NCBI RefSeq assembly: GCF_004745525.1 | Contig: NZ_RKLY01000002.1 | Location: 1-64,000 of the forward strand | Direction: 5' to 3' | Origin: Companilactobacillus suantsaicola | Lineage (GTDB): Bacteria; Bacillota; Bacilli; Lactobacillales; Lactobacillaceae | DNA length: 64,000 bases | Shown: positions 43,407-53,982 of the stretch, piece by piece | How the letters are laid out: each line of letters begins with the position of its first letter | How positions within the stretch are numbered: the stretch's first letter is position 1 | The notes under the pieces: generated by a model | The model's input: the letters and a program-made list of their open reading frames with translations, nothing else | What the model was told of the DNA's origin: nothing | The model's database searches: none | Program-made: the position numbers and the translations under genes

Positions 43407-46256
43407 TTATTGCGCATCCTTGGTACGTTTAGTGTCACGTTCCAAGATTGGTTTAAGATATTGACCAGTGTAACTATCTTTGACTTTAATAATATCTTCA
43501 GGTGTTCCTTGAGCAACGATTTTACCGCCGCCCTCACCACCTTCAGGACCAAGATCAATCAACCAGTCAGCTGATTTAACAACGTCTAAATTGTGTTCAA
43601 TAACCAAAACAGTATTGCCTTCATCGACTAGACGTTGCAAGACACCCAACAGACGTTTGATATCGTCAGTGTGTAAACCAGTCGTAGGCTCATCTAAGAT
43701 ATAAAAACTCTTACCGTTTGACTTCTTATATAGTTCAGAAGCCAGTTTCATTCTTTGAGCTTCACCACCAGATAATTGGGTAGCCGATTGTCCTAATGAA
43801 ACATAACCTAGCCCAACATCTTGAATTGTTTGCAACTTACGTTTGATCTTAGGAATATTGCTAAAGAAATCTAATGCTTCAGAAACCTTCATATCAAGAA
43901 CTTGGGCGATGTTCTTACCTTTATACGTAACTTCCAAAGTTTCCGAGTTATAACGTGTTCCATGACAAACTTCACAGGGCACGTAAACGTCAGGCAAGAA
44001 ATTCATTTCAATTTTAATAATTCCGTCACCACGGCAGTTTTCACAACGGCCACCTTTAATATTGAAAGAAAATCTACCTTTCTTGTAACCACGCAACTTA
44101 GCTTCATTAGTTTGAGCAAAGAGATCACGAATATCATCAAAGACTCCAGTATAAGTAGCCGGATTACTTCTTGGCGTACGTCCAATTGGACTTTGATCAA
44201 TGGCAATCATCTTTTCCAAATTCTCATAGCCAGTTATCTTCTTATATTTACCTGGCTTTTGTGAATTATGGTTCATCTTTTGTGCCAAAGCCCGTTTCAA
44301 AATCATATTAACCAAGGTTGATTTACCGGAACCAGAAACTCCAGTTACAACGATAAACTTACCCAATGGAAATTTGACATTTAATTTCTTCAAATTATTT
44401 TCTTGAGCCCCAAAGACTTCAACAAAGTCCCCATTGCCCGGACGTCGTTTCAATGGCACTGGAATAAACTTCTTACCAGCCAAGTATTGACCAGTCAAAG
44501 ATTTAGGATTCTTTTCAACTTCACTTGGAGTTCCAGCTGCCACGATCTGACCACCATTTTCACCAGCACCAGGTCCGACATCGATTAAATAATCGGCAGC
44601 GCGCATAGTATCCTCATCGTGTTCAACCACGATCAAAGTATTACCGAGATCACGCATTTTCTTCAATGAACGAATCAAACGGTCATTATCACGTTGATGC
44701 AAACCAATTGAAGGCTCATCAAGAATGTACATTACTCCAGACAAGTTTGATCCAATTTGCGTTGCTAAACGAATTCTTTGAGCTTCACCACCAGATAATG
44801 TTCCGGCTGAACGAGACAAAGTTAAATATTCCAAACCAACGTTGATCAAGAAAGTTAATCGATCTTTGACCTCTTTTAAAATTGGTTTCGCAATAACCGT
44901 ATTCTGTTCACCAAACTCGACTGCTTTAAAGAATGGTAGTTCATCTTTGATTGACATGTCAGAGACTTCCGCAATGTCCTTGCCAGAAATTTTGACTGCC
45001 AAAGCTTTCTTGTTCAAACGTTTACCGTGGCAAACTGGACAAGTAAGTTCAGTCATATACTTTCTCATGACTTCACGAGTAAAGTCACTGTTAGTTTCGT
45101 GATAACGACGATTGATATTAGGAATTACCCCTTCAAACGCAACGTCAACATCACGAACGCCTCCAAAATCATTTTCATAATGGAAATGGAAGTTTTTGCC
45201 ATCTGATCCATGCAAAATAATATCTTGATCTTTTTGTGGCAGCTTCTCAAATGGCGTATTCATATCAATTCCGAATTCTTTACATGCTTGGGCCAACATT
45301 TCTGGATAATACTGTGAACTGATGGGATTCCAAGGTTCAATTGCTCCCTGAGCCAAAGTCTTTGATTGATCAGGAATTACTAAATCCAAGTCAACTTCCA
45401 ATTTAATTCCTAAACCGTCACAATTTTCACAAGCTCCAAATGGTGCGTTGAAAGAAAATAGTCTAGGTTCAAGTTCACCAACAGTAAAACCACAGAGTGG
45501 ACAAGCATTCTTTTCTGAAAAGACCATCATGTCTGAACCAATAACATCGACGTTCATGTAACCATCGGATAATCTTAAAGCTGCTTCCACAGAATCGAAC
45601 AAGCGTGATTTGATATGGTCATTGATCACGATTCGATCGACTACCACGTCAATACTGTGTTTCTTATTCTTATCCAGTTCGATATCTTCACTAACGTCAT
45701 GAATTTCGCCATCAACTCTAATTCTGACATAACCTTGTTTCTTAATTTGATTCAAGGCTTTTTTGTGTTGACCACGTTTAGCACGAACAACTGGTGAAAG
45801 AATTTGCAGTTTAGTTCCCTCATCCAATTTCAAAATTGCATCGACCATCTGTTGGGCCGATTGACTGGTAATTTTAGTTCCATCGTTAGGACAGATTGGT
45901 GTTCCTACTCGAGCCCACAAGAGACGTAAGTAGTCATTAATTTCGGTGACCGTTCCAACTGTCGAACGAGGATTCTTTGAAGTTGTCTTCTGATCAATTG
46001 AAATAGCTGGACTCAATCCGTCGATCGAATCAACATCTGGTTTATCCATTTGTCCTAAAAATTGTCGTGCATAAGAAGATAGACTTTCAACATAACGTCT
46101 TTGCCCTTCAGCGTACAACGTATCGAAGGCTAGAGAACTTTTTCCCGAACCAGACAAACCAGTCATAACGACTAACTTATCTCGAGGAATCGTTACATCA
46201 ATATCTTTTAAATTATGGGCACGTGCACCATGAATCACAATTTTATCATTTAACAT
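43407..46256 (-). CDS. uvrA: Excinuclease ABC subunit A
   Basis: Damage-recognition ATPase of nucleotide excision repair. 949 residues. Two ABC modules: Walker [10 protein letters not shown] at about 33-41 and GVSGSGKST near 640, signatures [12 protein letters not shown] and [12 protein letters not shown]. Zinc-binding cysteine pairs CPLCG..CENC near 255-280 and CENCRGD..CEVCHG near 738-765. It begins 5 bp after uvrB and shares its promoter. Confidence 0.98.
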   Translation of the reverse strand: MLNDKIVIHGARAHNLKDIDVTIPRDKLVVMTGLSGSGKSSLAFDTLYAEGQRRYVESLSSYARQFLGQMDKPDVDSIDGLSPAISIDQKTTSKNPRSTVGTVTEINDYLRLLWARVGTPICPNDGTKITSQSAQQMVDAILKLDEGTKLQILSPVVRAKRGQHKKALNQIKKQGYVRIRVDGEIHDVSEDIELDKNKKHSIDVVVDRIVINDHIKSRLFDSVEAALRLSDGYMNVDVIGSDMMVFSEKNACPLCGFTVGELEPRLFSFNAPFGACENCDGLGIKLEVDLDLVIPDQSKTLAQGAIEPWNPISSQYYPEMLAQACKEFGIDMNTPFEKLPQKDQDIILHGSDGKNFHFHYENDFGGVRDVDVAFEGVIPNINRRYHETNSDFTREVMRKYMTELTCPVCHGKRLNKKALAVKISGKDIAEVSDMSIKDELPFFKAVEFGEQNTVIAKPILKEVKDRLTFLINVGLEYLTLSRSAGTLSGGEAQRIRLATQIGSNLSGVMYILDEPSIGLHQRDNDRLIRSLKKMRDLGNTLIVVEHDEDTMRAADYLIDVGPGAGENGGQIVAAGTPSEVEKNPKSLTGQYLAGKKFIPVPLKRRPGNGDFVEVFGAQENNLKKLNVKFPLGKFIVVTGVSGSGKSTLVNMILKRALAQKMNHNSQKPGKYKKITGYENLEKMIAIDQSPIGRTPRSNPATYTGVFDDIRDLFAQTNEAKLRGYKKGRFSFNIKGGRCENCRGDGIIKIEMNFLPDVYVPCEVCHGTRYNSETLEVTYKGKNIAQVLDMKVSEALDFFSNIPKIKRKLQTIQDVGLGYVSLGQSATQLSGGEAQRMKLASELYKKSNGKSFYILDEPTTGLHTDDIKRLLGVLQRLVDEGNTVLVIEHNLDVVKSADWLIDLGPEGGEGGGKIVAQGTPEDIIKVKDSYTGQYLKPILERDTKRTKDAQ

Positions 46257-46261
46257 ATTAA

Positions 46262-48268
46262 TTACATTTCCGCCTTTAATTCTAAAATCGTATCACGTAA
46301 GTGAGCCGCTGCCTCAAAGTCGAGTTTCTTAGCAGCTGCTTCCATTTGTTCAGTTAAATTCTTCAACAATTCTTTTTGTTCTTTCTTACTCATATCCTTA
46401 AAGTCGATATCGTCATCGATCTTTTCAGTCTCTGATTCTGAATTATCAACCTTTTGGAACATTGAAATAGCATCACGAATTGGTTTAACAATCGTCTTAG
46501 GTGTGATGTGATGTTCTTTGTTGAACTTCTCTTGAATCTCACGACGACGAGCGGTGGCGTCAATTGCACCACGCATTGAATCAGTAATACTATCCGCATA
46601 CATGATAACTTTACCATGTTCATTTCTAGAAGCACGACCAATGATCTGAACTAAGGAACGTTCTGCTCTCAAAAAGCCTTCCTTATCAGCATCCAAAATA
46701 GCGATCAATGAAACTTCTGGAACGTCGATTCCTTCTCGTAGTAAATTGATTCCAATTAAGACATCAAATTTACCTAAACGTAAGTCACGGATGATTTTCG
46801 TTCTTTCCAAAGTCTTGATATCACTGTGTAAATATCTAACCTTGATTCCCAAGTCTTTGAAGTAATCAGTCAAATCTTCAGCCATTTTCTTAGTCAAAGT
46901 CGTGACAAAGACCCGTTCATGTTTTTCCACACGATCATTTATTTCAGCAACTAAATCATCAATTTGCCCCATAATTGGCCGAACTTCAATTTTAGGATCC
47001 AATAGACCCGTTGGACGAATGATCTGTTCTACTTTATCTTGAGTCCGTTCAAGTTCATAAGGACCTGGTGTAGCTGAAACATACAAAATTCGATTGACAT
47101 GTTTTTCAAATTCATTCAATTTCAATGGACGGTTATCCAATGCACTTGGCAAGCGGAAACCGTAATCGACTAACATTTGTTTTCTGGCGCGGTCCCCATT
47201 GTACATCCCGCGGACTTGCGGCATAGTAACGTGGGATTCATCAATCATAATGTTGAAATCCTTAGGGAAGAAATCTAACAGGGTGAATGGTGGTTCACCT
47301 TCAGCACGCCCTTCCATGTGGCGTGAATAGTTTTCAATTCCTGAGGTATATCCCATTTCCCGCATCATTTCAATATCATATTCAGTTCTTTGCTTGATAC
47401 GTTGAGCTTCAAGCAATTTACCTTCTTTTGTAAATTTAGCCACTTGTTGATCCATTTCATTCTTGATCCGTTTCAAAGCTTCATCCATCTTCGAATCACT
47501 GATCATAAAGTGAGTTGCTGGGAAAATCCCGATATGGTCCATTTGACCTTTGATTTCACCGGTCAAGGCATCCATTTCGATGATTCGATCAATTTCGTCT
47601 CCGAAAAATTCCACTCGAATCGCATTGTCATCTCGAGAAGCTGGGAAAATATCGACAACATCCCCACGAACTCTGAATCTTCCACGTTGAAAATCGATAT
47701 CGTTTCGTTCGAATTGATTGTCGACTAATTCCTCTAACAAGGTGTCACGAGCAATCTGTTGTCCAACCCGCAAAGAAATAATACTGTCCGCATATTCTCT
47801 CGGATCACCTAAACCGAAAATACAAGAAACTGAAGCAACGACAATCACGTCATTACGTTCTAAGAGTGAACTAGTAGCTGAATGCCGTAATTTATCAATT
47901 TCATCGTTGATACTAGAATCTTTTTCAATATACGTGTCACTTGAAGGCACATAAGCTTCTGGTTGGTAGTAATCATAGTAACTCACAAAATATTCAACGG
48001 CATTGTGTGGGAAGAATTCTTTCATTTCACCGTACAATTGGCCAGCTAAAGTCTTATTGTGCGAGATGATTAAAGTTGGTTTATTCAGATTCTTGATCAC
48101 GTTTGCCATGGTAAAGGTCTTCCCAGTCCCAGTGGCACCCTCAAGTACGACTTCTTTATCACCTTTTTGAAAATCTTTCGTTATCTTATCAATAGCTTGA
48201 GCTTGATCCCCAGCAGGTGAGTACTTGGAAACTAAGTCAAACTTATTATCATTTACTCTATCAATCAC
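46262..48268 (-). CDS. uvrB: Excinuclease ABC subunit B
   Basis: Helicase-like subunit that verifies damage and recruits UvrC. 668 residues. Walker A GATGTGKT near 44-51, the damage-inserting beta-hairpin ([20 protein letters not shown]) near 92-113, helicase motif DESH, and the C-terminal UVR coiled coil (about 625-665). GTG start, 11 nt from a GGGGG ribosome binding site. Regulated by a LexA box upstream; a terminator hairpin sits in its leader. Confidence 0.98.
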   Translation of the reverse strand: MIDRVNDNKFDLVSKYSPAGDQAQAIDKITKDFQKGDKEVVLEGATGTGKTFTMANVIKNLNKPTLIISHNKTLAGQLYGEMKEFFPHNAVEYFVSYYDYYQPEAYVPSSDTYIEKDSSINDEIDKLRHSATSSLLERNDVIVVASVSCIFGLGDPREYADSIISLRVGQQIARDTLLEELVDNQFERNDIDFQRGRFRVRGDVVDIFPASRDDNAIRVEFFGDEIDRIIEMDALTGEIKGQMDHIGIFPATHFMISDSKMDEALKRIKNEMDQQVAKFTKEGKLLEAQRIKQRTEYDIEMMREMGYTSGIENYSRHMEGRAEGEPPFTLLDFFPKDFNIMIDESHVTMPQVRGMYNGDRARKQMLVDYGFRLPSALDNRPLKLNEFEKHVNRILYVSATPGPYELERTQDKVEQIIRPTGLLDPKIEVRPIMGQIDDLVAEINDRVEKHERVFVTTLTKKMAEDLTDYFKDLGIKVRYLHSDIKTLERTKIIRDLRLGKFDVLIGINLLREGIDVPEVSLIAILDADKEGFLRAERSLVQIIGRASRNEHGKVIMYADSITDSMRGAIDATARRREIQEKFNKEHHITPKTIVKPIRDAISMFQKVDNSESETEKIDDDIDFKDMSKKEQKELLKNLTEQMEAAAKKLDFEAAAHLRDTILELKAEM

Positions 48269-48292
48269 GAATTAATTGACCCCCTTTGAGCT

Positions 48293-48324
48293 AAAAAAAA
48301 CATCTAACTCACCGAATTAGATGT
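48293..48324 (-). terminator. Strong intrinsic terminator in the uvrB leader
   Basis: Minus strand: ACATCTAATTC / GAGTTAGATGT, 11 paired bases (one G-U) with a 3-nt loop, then eight T. It follows the upstream MFS gene but also lies downstream of the LexA-box promoter, 25 nt before the uvrB start. Confidence 0.85.
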
Positions 48325-48352
48325 AATTAATGTCAGGTATATCGCTTGCTCT

Positions 48353-48381
48353 ATATTACCATAGCGAACATATTTTCGCCA
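48353..48381 (-). promoter_or_regulatory. Candidate uvrB promoter
   Basis: Minus strand: weak -35 TGGCGA (48376-48381), 17 nt, -10 TAATAT (48353-48358). The LexA box fills the spacer. Confidence 0.5.
48365..48378. promoter_or_regulatory. LexA (DinR) box upstream of uvrB
   Basis: CGAACATATTTTCG, one mismatch from the Gram-positive SOS consensus CGAACATATGTTCG. SOS control of uvrBA is typical of Firmicutes. Confidence 0.8.
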
Positions 48382-48386
48382 CGATT

Positions 48387-49631
48387 TTAATCGGAAGTTG
48401 TTAGTCTTGGTAACATCAAAAAGATGATCAAACCAATCAAGAATAAGATACTCAATGATGCGGCACCAATCGTTGATTTACCAGTGATTTGTGTCACGAT
48501 TCCAACCAAAATAGGTCCTAGAACTGCTGAAAATTTACCCAAAATATTATAAAAGCCAAAGAATTCACTACCAGATTCTTTAGGAATCAACTTACCAAAA
48601 TAAGACCGACTCAAAGCTTGGATTCCACCTTGCGAAGTTCCTACTAAGACTGCTAAAATCCAGAAATCTGTTGCAGTAGTTAGTTTTAAAGCATAAAGAC
48701 AGATGCCAAAATACAAAACAATTCCTAACAAAATACCGGCACGAGCTGAAACTTGATTAGCCAGCCAACCATACAAAATGGAAAATGGGAAAGCTACCAA
48801 TTGGACAACCAACAAAACTAACATCAAAGTCGTAGTATTGATTCCCATATCCATTCCAATTGAAGTTGCCATCGTAAAAATCGTATCGACCCCATCAATA
48901 TAGAAGAAATAGGCCACTAAGAACCAAGCTGCTGCCTTATATTGACGTAGATGAGTCATCGTCTCCCAAACTCGCTTGAAACTGGAAATGACCGGATGCG
49001 GATTGGCCGGTAAAGAATAAACTTGATGAACATTTTTTAGCATTGGTAGATAAAAGACTATCCACCAGACTGCTGCTAAGACGAAACTCCACCTTGCCAC
49101 ACCGTAACTTGACAACATCCCAAAGCCGCTAGTCAGTTGTAACACTAAGAATATTATAAACGCCACGACTCCACCTAAATATCCGTAAGCATAACCATTC
49201 GACGAAATTGAATCCATCTCATAATTATCAGCCACATCAGTTAAGAAACTATCGTAAAACAAATTTCCAGCCGAATAGCCAATTATCGACAGGATATACA
49301 CACCTATCAACATTTGCCATTGGCTCGAAGGTACAACTGCCAAACCAAATGTCATGATGATTCCCAAAAAGGCAAAGTAATTCATCAACTTCTTTTTATG
49401 ATGGGGATAATCTGCTAAAGCACCTAAAACAGGTGCCAAAATTGATACTAATAATGTTCCAAAACTGTTGGCGTATCCCCAAAAAGCTGTCGCATTGGCA
49501 GCTGATACTCCAGAGTTTTGCGCAACGGATTTAAAGTAAACTGGCAAAACGGCGGTCGTAACAATAATTCCGTAGCCCGAATTGGCCCAGTCGTAAAAAA
49601 TCCAACTCCATTGTTTTTTATTAAACCTCAT
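48387..49631 (-). CDS. MFS transporter of the UMF1 / Atg22-like family
   Basis: 414 residues with about 12 membrane segments. The opening WSWIFYDWANSGYGIIVTTAVLPVYF is the hallmark of the UMF1 group; SYFGKLIPKESGSEFFGFYN near 330 is the second conserved block. Substrate unknown. It starts 9 bp after the phosphohydrolase gene stop, so the two are probably co-transcribed, which could suggest uptake or export of a product of that enzyme. Confidence 0.85.
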   Translation of the reverse strand: MRFNKKQWSWIFYDWANSGYGIIVTTAVLPVYFKSVAQNSGVSAANATAFWGYANSFGTLLVSILAPVLGALADYPHHKKKLMNYFAFLGIIMTFGLAVVPSSQWQMLIGVYILSIIGYSAGNLFYDSFLTDVADNYEMDSISSNGYAYGYLGGVVAFIIFLVLQLTSGFGMLSSYGVARWSFVLAAVWWIVFYLPMLKNVHQVYSLPANPHPVISSFKRVWETMTHLRQYKAAAWFLVAYFFYIDGVDTIFTMATSIGMDMGINTTTLMLVLLVVQLVAFPFSILYGWLANQVSARAGILLGIVLYFGICLYALKLTTATDFWILAVLVGTSQGGIQALSRSYFGKLIPKESGSEFFGFYNILGKFSAVLGPILVGIVTQITGKSTIGAASLSILFLIGLIIFLMLPRLTTSD

Positions 49632-49640
49632 AAATTTCCT

Positions 49641-50933
49641 CTATTCTCTAAAAACATCTTCAATACAGTTACCGGCTATCTTTTGATCAAACTTTAAGCC
49701 TAACAACTTTGCAAAGGTCGGTGCTTCATCCACCAAGTTTGCCTTTTCAACGGTTTGATTCTCTTTAACCATTGGACCATTGAAAATAACTGTCGTTTTG
49801 TAACCCGTTTTTTGAGGGTGATATCCGTGAACACCTTGATAGCGGTCAGGATTACCCATCATTTCGGGTGACACTTTTTCAACTACTTGCGGACGATCGC
49901 TTTCATCCGTGAAATAGTAACCAGGTTTTGCTTCAACCATCAAGGTACAGTTAGGATCAGCTCCCATAGCAGCGGCTTCTTGAGCTGAATAAATCTTTTC
50001 CACACCTTCGATGCTTGCGACTAATTCCTTGAGACGCTCCATTTGGTCAAAATTGCGGGTATAAATGTAAGTACTGCCGTCACAAGTCTTAGCCATTACT
50101 GACCATTTTTTCTTGAAAGTTTGATCAGGTTTTGCCGTCAACCAACCTCTCTTAGCAAACATAGTATTCAAGTGAATCATTTTATCAACGTTAATTTGAT
50201 AATGATCACCCAAGATAACAAAATTGGTATCCTCAAAAGTCCCCGCTCTTTTAGTAGCATCGATTACTTGTTTAACGTGCTTATCTAGCCGGTGCAAAGC
50301 TTGCATCGCCTCATCAGAACGAACGCCATAACGATGCCGCATACTATCCATGTCAACTAAATGCAGCAATGTCAAATTTGGTTGTTTGTTTTCAATCGTA
50401 TCAACCGCACAAGCAGTGATAAATTCATCTAGTTGTGGTTGTTTGATCCCATCACGCAATTTACCGTACTTCTTATCCATTTCCAAAATGAATAAAGGTG
50501 AACTAGCTTTCAAAGAAACTAGAACTTGATTAGTCCAAATTCGGTTAGGAAAAATTTCCGCCAAATTGTAAGTTATTTTACTTCCGGCTGTAACGGGCCA
50601 CAAAAAAGCTGCTGTTTTCAAGCCTTTTTCATGAGCCAAGTCGTACAAAGTAGTTGATTTAACATCTTTTTGATACCAGAACCAATCAGGTGAACGACGT
50701 TCTGGTTGAATTTTAGTGTTATTAACAATTCCGTGCACATTAGGATATTGTCCGGTAATGATTGATGTATGTGATGGATAGGTCAAAGTTGGATAGATTC
50801 CTTGAACCTTTTTGACCCAGGTTCCACTTTCGACCAATTTATTCAAAGTTGGCAATTCTGATCTGTGTTCATCAATGTCTCTAAATCCTAGAGAATCGAG
50901 CGAAATTATAATTAAATGTTGATTGTTAGACAA
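49641..50933 (-). CDS. NPP-like alkaline phosphatase family phosphodiesterase
   Basis: 430-residue metal-dependent phosphohydrolase of the nucleotide pyrophosphatase/phosphodiesterase type. Metal and catalytic residues visible: Asp in SLDSLGF near 13, nucleophile Thr in YPTLTYPSHTS near 49, HLVDMDSMRHRYG near 195, LGDHYQ near 236 and VHGYHP near 383. No signal peptide, so cytosolic. Substrate unknown. First gene of a pair with the UMF1 transporter. Confidence 0.82.
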   Translation of the reverse strand: MSNNQHLIIISLDSLGFRDIDEHRSELPTLNKLVESGTWVKKVQGIYPTLTYPSHTSIITGQYPNVHGIVNNTKIQPERRSPDWFWYQKDVKSTTLYDLAHEKGLKTAAFLWPVTAGSKITYNLAEIFPNRIWTNQVLVSLKASSPLFILEMDKKYGKLRDGIKQPQLDEFITACAVDTIENKQPNLTLLHLVDMDSMRHRYGVRSDEAMQALHRLDKHVKQVIDATKRAGTFEDTNFVILGDHYQINVDKMIHLNTMFAKRGWLTAKPDQTFKKKWSVMAKTCDGSTYIYTRNFDQMERLKELVASIEGVEKIYSAQEAAAMGADPNCTLMVEAKPGYYFTDESDRPQVVEKVSPEMMGNPDRYQGVHGYHPQKTGYKTTVIFNGPMVKENQTVEKANLVDEAPTFAKLLGLKFDQKIAGNCIEDVFRE

Positions 50934-51057
50934 TTCTCTTTCCCCTTTTCACAAACTACATGAAAATATTATATCGCAGTTACGACAGAGTTGTAACGAT
51001 ACAAAAAATAGAATAAGAACAGATTTTTGATTTTGTCTTATGATGTGGCGGTGGTTG

Positions 51058-51229
51058 ATGCCGTCTTCCGCAACAGCTCTGGGAAACGCTGGAACGCGGT
51101 GGACGCAACTTGAAGCCAATTCCAGGCCCGGGAATTGTCTCCAAGATTGGTCTTTCGGTAAGTGCTAAAGCACTAACCAAAATTTCACGGCTGAGCATTT
51201 CCCAGAGCTGTTGCTCCAGACTGAATTTC
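51058..51229 (+). repeat. Structured repeat copy D
   Basis: Outer GTCT/AGAC; arms GCAACAGCTCTGGGAAA with its complement, same as copy C; inner stem GCGGTG/CACGGC (one mismatch); P2 CAATTCC/GGAATTG; P3 GGTAAGTGCT/AGCACTAACC. P2 and P3 differ from copy C while still pairing. Confidence 0.85.
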
Positions 51230-51352
51230 AGTTTTTTGCAGTATTCCAGTAAATTCGGAAATTAGATAGACCTCTGTTCAGATTAAATAATTTACTGCTT
51301 TATAGTCTGAATACGTTAATATTTTGATTGATTTAATACGATATTAAAAAAA

Positions 51353-51401
51353 GAGACTTTTACTAGAACATCAGTAATTAGCAATGTCTAGTAACATTCT
51401 C
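51353..51401. repeat. Core hairpin of element 2
   Basis: GAGA..TTTACTAGAACAT pairs with ATGTCTAGTAA..TCTC, flanked by A-run and T-run, so it may terminate in both directions. It corresponds in place to the element 1 core hairpin. Confidence 0.6.
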
Positions 51402-51534
51402 TTTTTATTGCTTTTATTATTGTTACTTCTTTTTTAAATGGAGCGAAGCACGATAACTAGTTAATGTGTCAAACCTTACTTTTGAATAGAATTGGTATTC
51501 CTAAAAGAATGGAAAACAAATAAAACATAGAAAT

Positions 51535-51703
51535 GAAATTCAGTCCGGAATAGCAAAGTCGATTTGGCTCAGCCGCCAAATTCTTGTTAGTGCTTTAGCA
51601 CGTACAAGAAGGCCAATCTTTGAGATTTTTCCGAACTTGAAAAAGCTCAAAGTTGTGCCGGCAGCGTTCTGCCAAAATCGACTTTGCTATGGAGGACGGC
51701 ATA
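51535..51703 (-). repeat. Structured repeat copy E
   Basis: Read on the minus strand: outer GTCC/GGAC; arms ATAGCAAAGTCGATTT with its complement (one compensated pair change from copy B); inner stem GCTGCC/GGCGGC; P2 CTTTGAG..CTCAAAG; P3 TTCTTGT/ACAAGAA. Confidence 0.85.
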
Positions 51704-51718
51704 CTTCACCCACCCCAC

Positions 51719-51747
51719 AAAAAAAGAGACAAGAATTTTCTTGTCCC
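51719..51747 (-). terminator. Intrinsic terminator after pgcA
   Basis: Minus strand: GGGACAAGAA / TTCTTGTCTC stem followed by seven T, just past the pgcA stop. Confidence 0.88.
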
Positions 51748-51765
51748 TTTAAAGTATATTTAATT

Positions 51766-53484
51766 TTATTCCCAGCCTTCGATTTCTTTTGCAAAATCTG
51801 CTAGTTTCTTTGAAGCTCCTTCTTCAGTGTCGCTCTTAACGCCAACATAGAACTTCAACTTAGGTTCTGTACCAGAAGGTCTGGCAGCTACCCATGTGTC
51901 GTCTGCTAAAACATACTTCAGAACATCGGCCTTTGGTAAGCCTGTTTCTTTAGTACCTTCAGCTGTCTTGTCAGTATCATTGAGATAATCGATTGATTCA
52001 ATGACTTTTACACCGCAAATTTCGTCGATTCCTTCTTCACGAAGTGTCTTCATGATATTAGCCATCTTATCTTTTCCAGAAATTCCTTCAAATGTCTTGG
52101 AAATTGTCTTTTCACGATAATAACCAAATTCTTTGTAAAGATCTTCTAGAGCATCATAGATTGTCTTACCTTTTGATTCGTAATAAGCGGCAGCTTCTGC
52201 CAACAACAATGTTGATTGCATAGCGTCTTTGTCACGAACGAATGGTTTAACTAGATAGCCATAGCTTTCTTCGAAACCAAAGAGGAATTCGTTACTTCCT
52301 GTTTCTTCAAATTGTTCAATCTTTTCAGCAATATATTTGAATCCTGTTAAAACATTGAACATCTTAATATCATATTTATTAGCGATAGCTGTTGCTAATT
52401 CTGATGAAACAATTGATTTAACAACGGCTCCGTTATTAGGTAAAGCATTTAGGCCCTTCTTGGCATGTAACAAGTAATTCAAAAGCACTGAAGCAATTTG
52501 GTTACCTGTCATCAATTTGTATGAGCCATCAGGTTGTCTAACGGCTGCTCCTAAACGATCAGCATCAGGATCAGTGGCAATTAAAATATTAGCACCGATC
52601 TTTTTACCTCGTTCAATTGCCAAATCAAAAGTTTGGGCGAACTCAGGATTCGGAAATGGCGTTGTTGCAAATTCTGGATCAAGAATAGCTTGCTCAGTCA
52701 CCATATTAAAGTTTTTAAATCCTAACTTTTGGAAGATTCTTGGAGCAATCATCTTACCAGTACCATGAAGTGGTGAGTAGACGAACTTCATCTTGTCACC
52801 AATGTTTTCAATCAAATCACGGTTAACAATTACAGTTTCAAGATTCTTCATATAGTTTAGATCGACATCTTCACCAATTAGGGTCAAAAGTTTTTCGGCT
52901 CTTAATTGTGTGACTGGCTTTACTTTAATAGCAAACAAGTCGTCAGCTTTTCTAGCAAAGCTAGTGATGTTATCTGATTCCTTTGGTGGCATCTGTCCAC
53001 CATCTGGACCATAAATCTTAAAACCATTGTATTGCTTAGGATTGTGGCTAGCTGTAATCATAATACCAGCATATGTTGGAATACTTCTTACAGCAAAAGA
53101 TAATTCTGGTGTTGGTCTGAGACTGTCAAACACATAACTGTGAATTCCGTGAGCACCTAGAACTTTAGCTGATTCATAAGCAAAATCTTGTGAATAGTAA
53201 CGTGAATCATAACTGATTGCAACACCTTGAGCTTTAGTTGATTCATCCAATGTATCCATGAATGAAGCTAAACCTTCAGCTGCTTGACGAACTGTGTAAA
53301 TGTTCATCCGATTGATACCAGGTCCAATCAATCCACGCATACCAGCTGTTCCAAACTCCATAGGTTGATAGAAGGCTTCTTCAGCAACTTTATCATCCTT
53401 TTTCATTTCATTTAGTTGCTCTTTCATATCAAGATCCAAATCTTTGTAGTCGAGCCACTTTTGCATATTATCTTGCCAAGACAT
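51766..53484 (-). CDS. pgcA: Alpha-phosphoglucomutase (PgcA type)
   Basis: Interconverts glucose-6-phosphate and glucose-1-phosphate, feeding UDP-glucose for glycolipid anchors and wall polymers. 572 residues. Catalytic phosphoserine in ITASHNPKQYNGFKIYG near 145, metal-binding DPDADRLG near 305, sugar-binding GFEESYGYL near 405 and phosphate-binding RPSGTEPKLKFY near 535. It follows the XRE regulator and trxB on the same strand, each apparently with its own signals. Confidence 0.96.
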   Translation of the reverse strand: MSWQDNMQKWLDYKDLDLDMKEQLNEMKKDDKVAEEAFYQPMEFGTAGMRGLIGPGINRMNIYTVRQAAEGLASFMDTLDESTKAQGVAISYDSRYYSQDFAYESAKVLGAHGIHSYVFDSLRPTPELSFAVRSIPTYAGIMITASHNPKQYNGFKIYGPDGGQMPPKESDNITSFARKADDLFAIKVKPVTQLRAEKLLTLIGEDVDLNYMKNLETVIVNRDLIENIGDKMKFVYSPLHGTGKMIAPRIFQKLGFKNFNMVTEQAILDPEFATTPFPNPEFAQTFDLAIERGKKIGANILIATDPDADRLGAAVRQPDGSYKLMTGNQIASVLLNYLLHAKKGLNALPNNGAVVKSIVSSELATAIANKYDIKMFNVLTGFKYIAEKIEQFEETGSNEFLFGFEESYGYLVKPFVRDKDAMQSTLLLAEAAAYYESKGKTIYDALEDLYKEFGYYREKTISKTFEGISGKDKMANIMKTLREEGIDEICGVKVIESIDYLNDTDKTAEGTKETGLPKADVLKYVLADDTWVAARPSGTEPKLKFYVGVKSDTEEGASKKLADFAKEIEGWE

Positions 53485-53615
53485 TAACTAAATCCTCCTA
53501 ATTTGTAAGTACTTACAACTATTATAGCAATCATAGAGTACTATTTATATTTGATTACGACAGTTTAAAAGATTTTTTTTAAAATATCCTTAAAAATTGT
53601 CTTCAAATAAACAAA

Positions 53616-53870
53616 TTAGTCGAAATTATTACTGATGATTCTGTTGATGTCTGTGTCATAATATTTCGCTAAAGCAATCAAAGTGTCAATATCTGGCATT
53701 CTAATACCTGTTTCATAATGGGACAAAGTTGTGACGTCAATATTAAGATGTCTAGCAACTTCCTTTTGTGTTACATTTCTTTCTTTTCTGAGAATTTTTA
53801 AATTTCGAGCAATATTAAAACCGGATTCATTCATTAGCTTATTCATTTTTTTATCAACTACTTCACGCAT
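53616..53870 (-). CDS. Small XRE-family DNA-binding regulator
   Basis: 84 residues when started at ATG 53870, with AGGAAG 8 nt upstream. One Cro/CI-type helix-turn-helix (about 22-75: LRKERNVTQKEVARHLNIDVTTLSHYETG), no further domain. Its promoter spacer holds a perfect palindrome, suggesting self-repression. Target genes unknown; pgcA downstream (131 bp) could be one. Confidence 0.8.
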   Translation of the reverse strand: MREVVDKKMNKLMNESGFNIARNLKILRKERNVTQKEVARHLNIDVTTLSHYETGIRMPDIDTLIALAKYYDTDINRIISNNFD

Positions 53871-53897
53871 AAGAATCACTTCCTGTCTTTTACTAAT

Positions 53898-53926
53898 AGT
53901 ATATGTTTAAACATGTCTATATTCAA
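53898..53926 (-). promoter_or_regulatory. Promoter and palindromic operator of the XRE gene
   Basis: Minus strand: -35 TTGAAT (53921-53926), 17 nt, -10 TATACT (53898-53903). ATGTTTAAACAT, a perfect 12-bp palindrome at 53903-53914, sits in the spacer next to the -10, so a bound dimer would block polymerase. Confidence 0.7.
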
Positions 53927-53982
53927 TCCATATGTTAATAATAATTTTTTCGTTTTTTAGAAAATCCTTGTGCCACAAGCAT

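Larger units (their letters stand above)
51058..51703. mobile_element. Composite non-coding element 2
   Basis: About 646 bp between pgcA and the phosphohydrolase gene, homologous to element 1 but inverted: the GCAACAGCTC-type end (copy D) is on the left and the ATAGCAAAG-type end (copy E) on the right. The reverse complement of its core aligns with the core of element 1 (shared TTTCCATT, AATTCTATTC, AAAAAGAGAAT and CAGACTATAAA segments in order). Same TGCCGTC ends. No ORF of substance. Confidence 0.6.

Noticed and set aside
50980-51198. 72-residue ORF at the end of the phosphohydrolase region
   Set aside because: Lies in structured repeat copy D; frame is an accident of the repeat, also seen around copy B (39497-39772).
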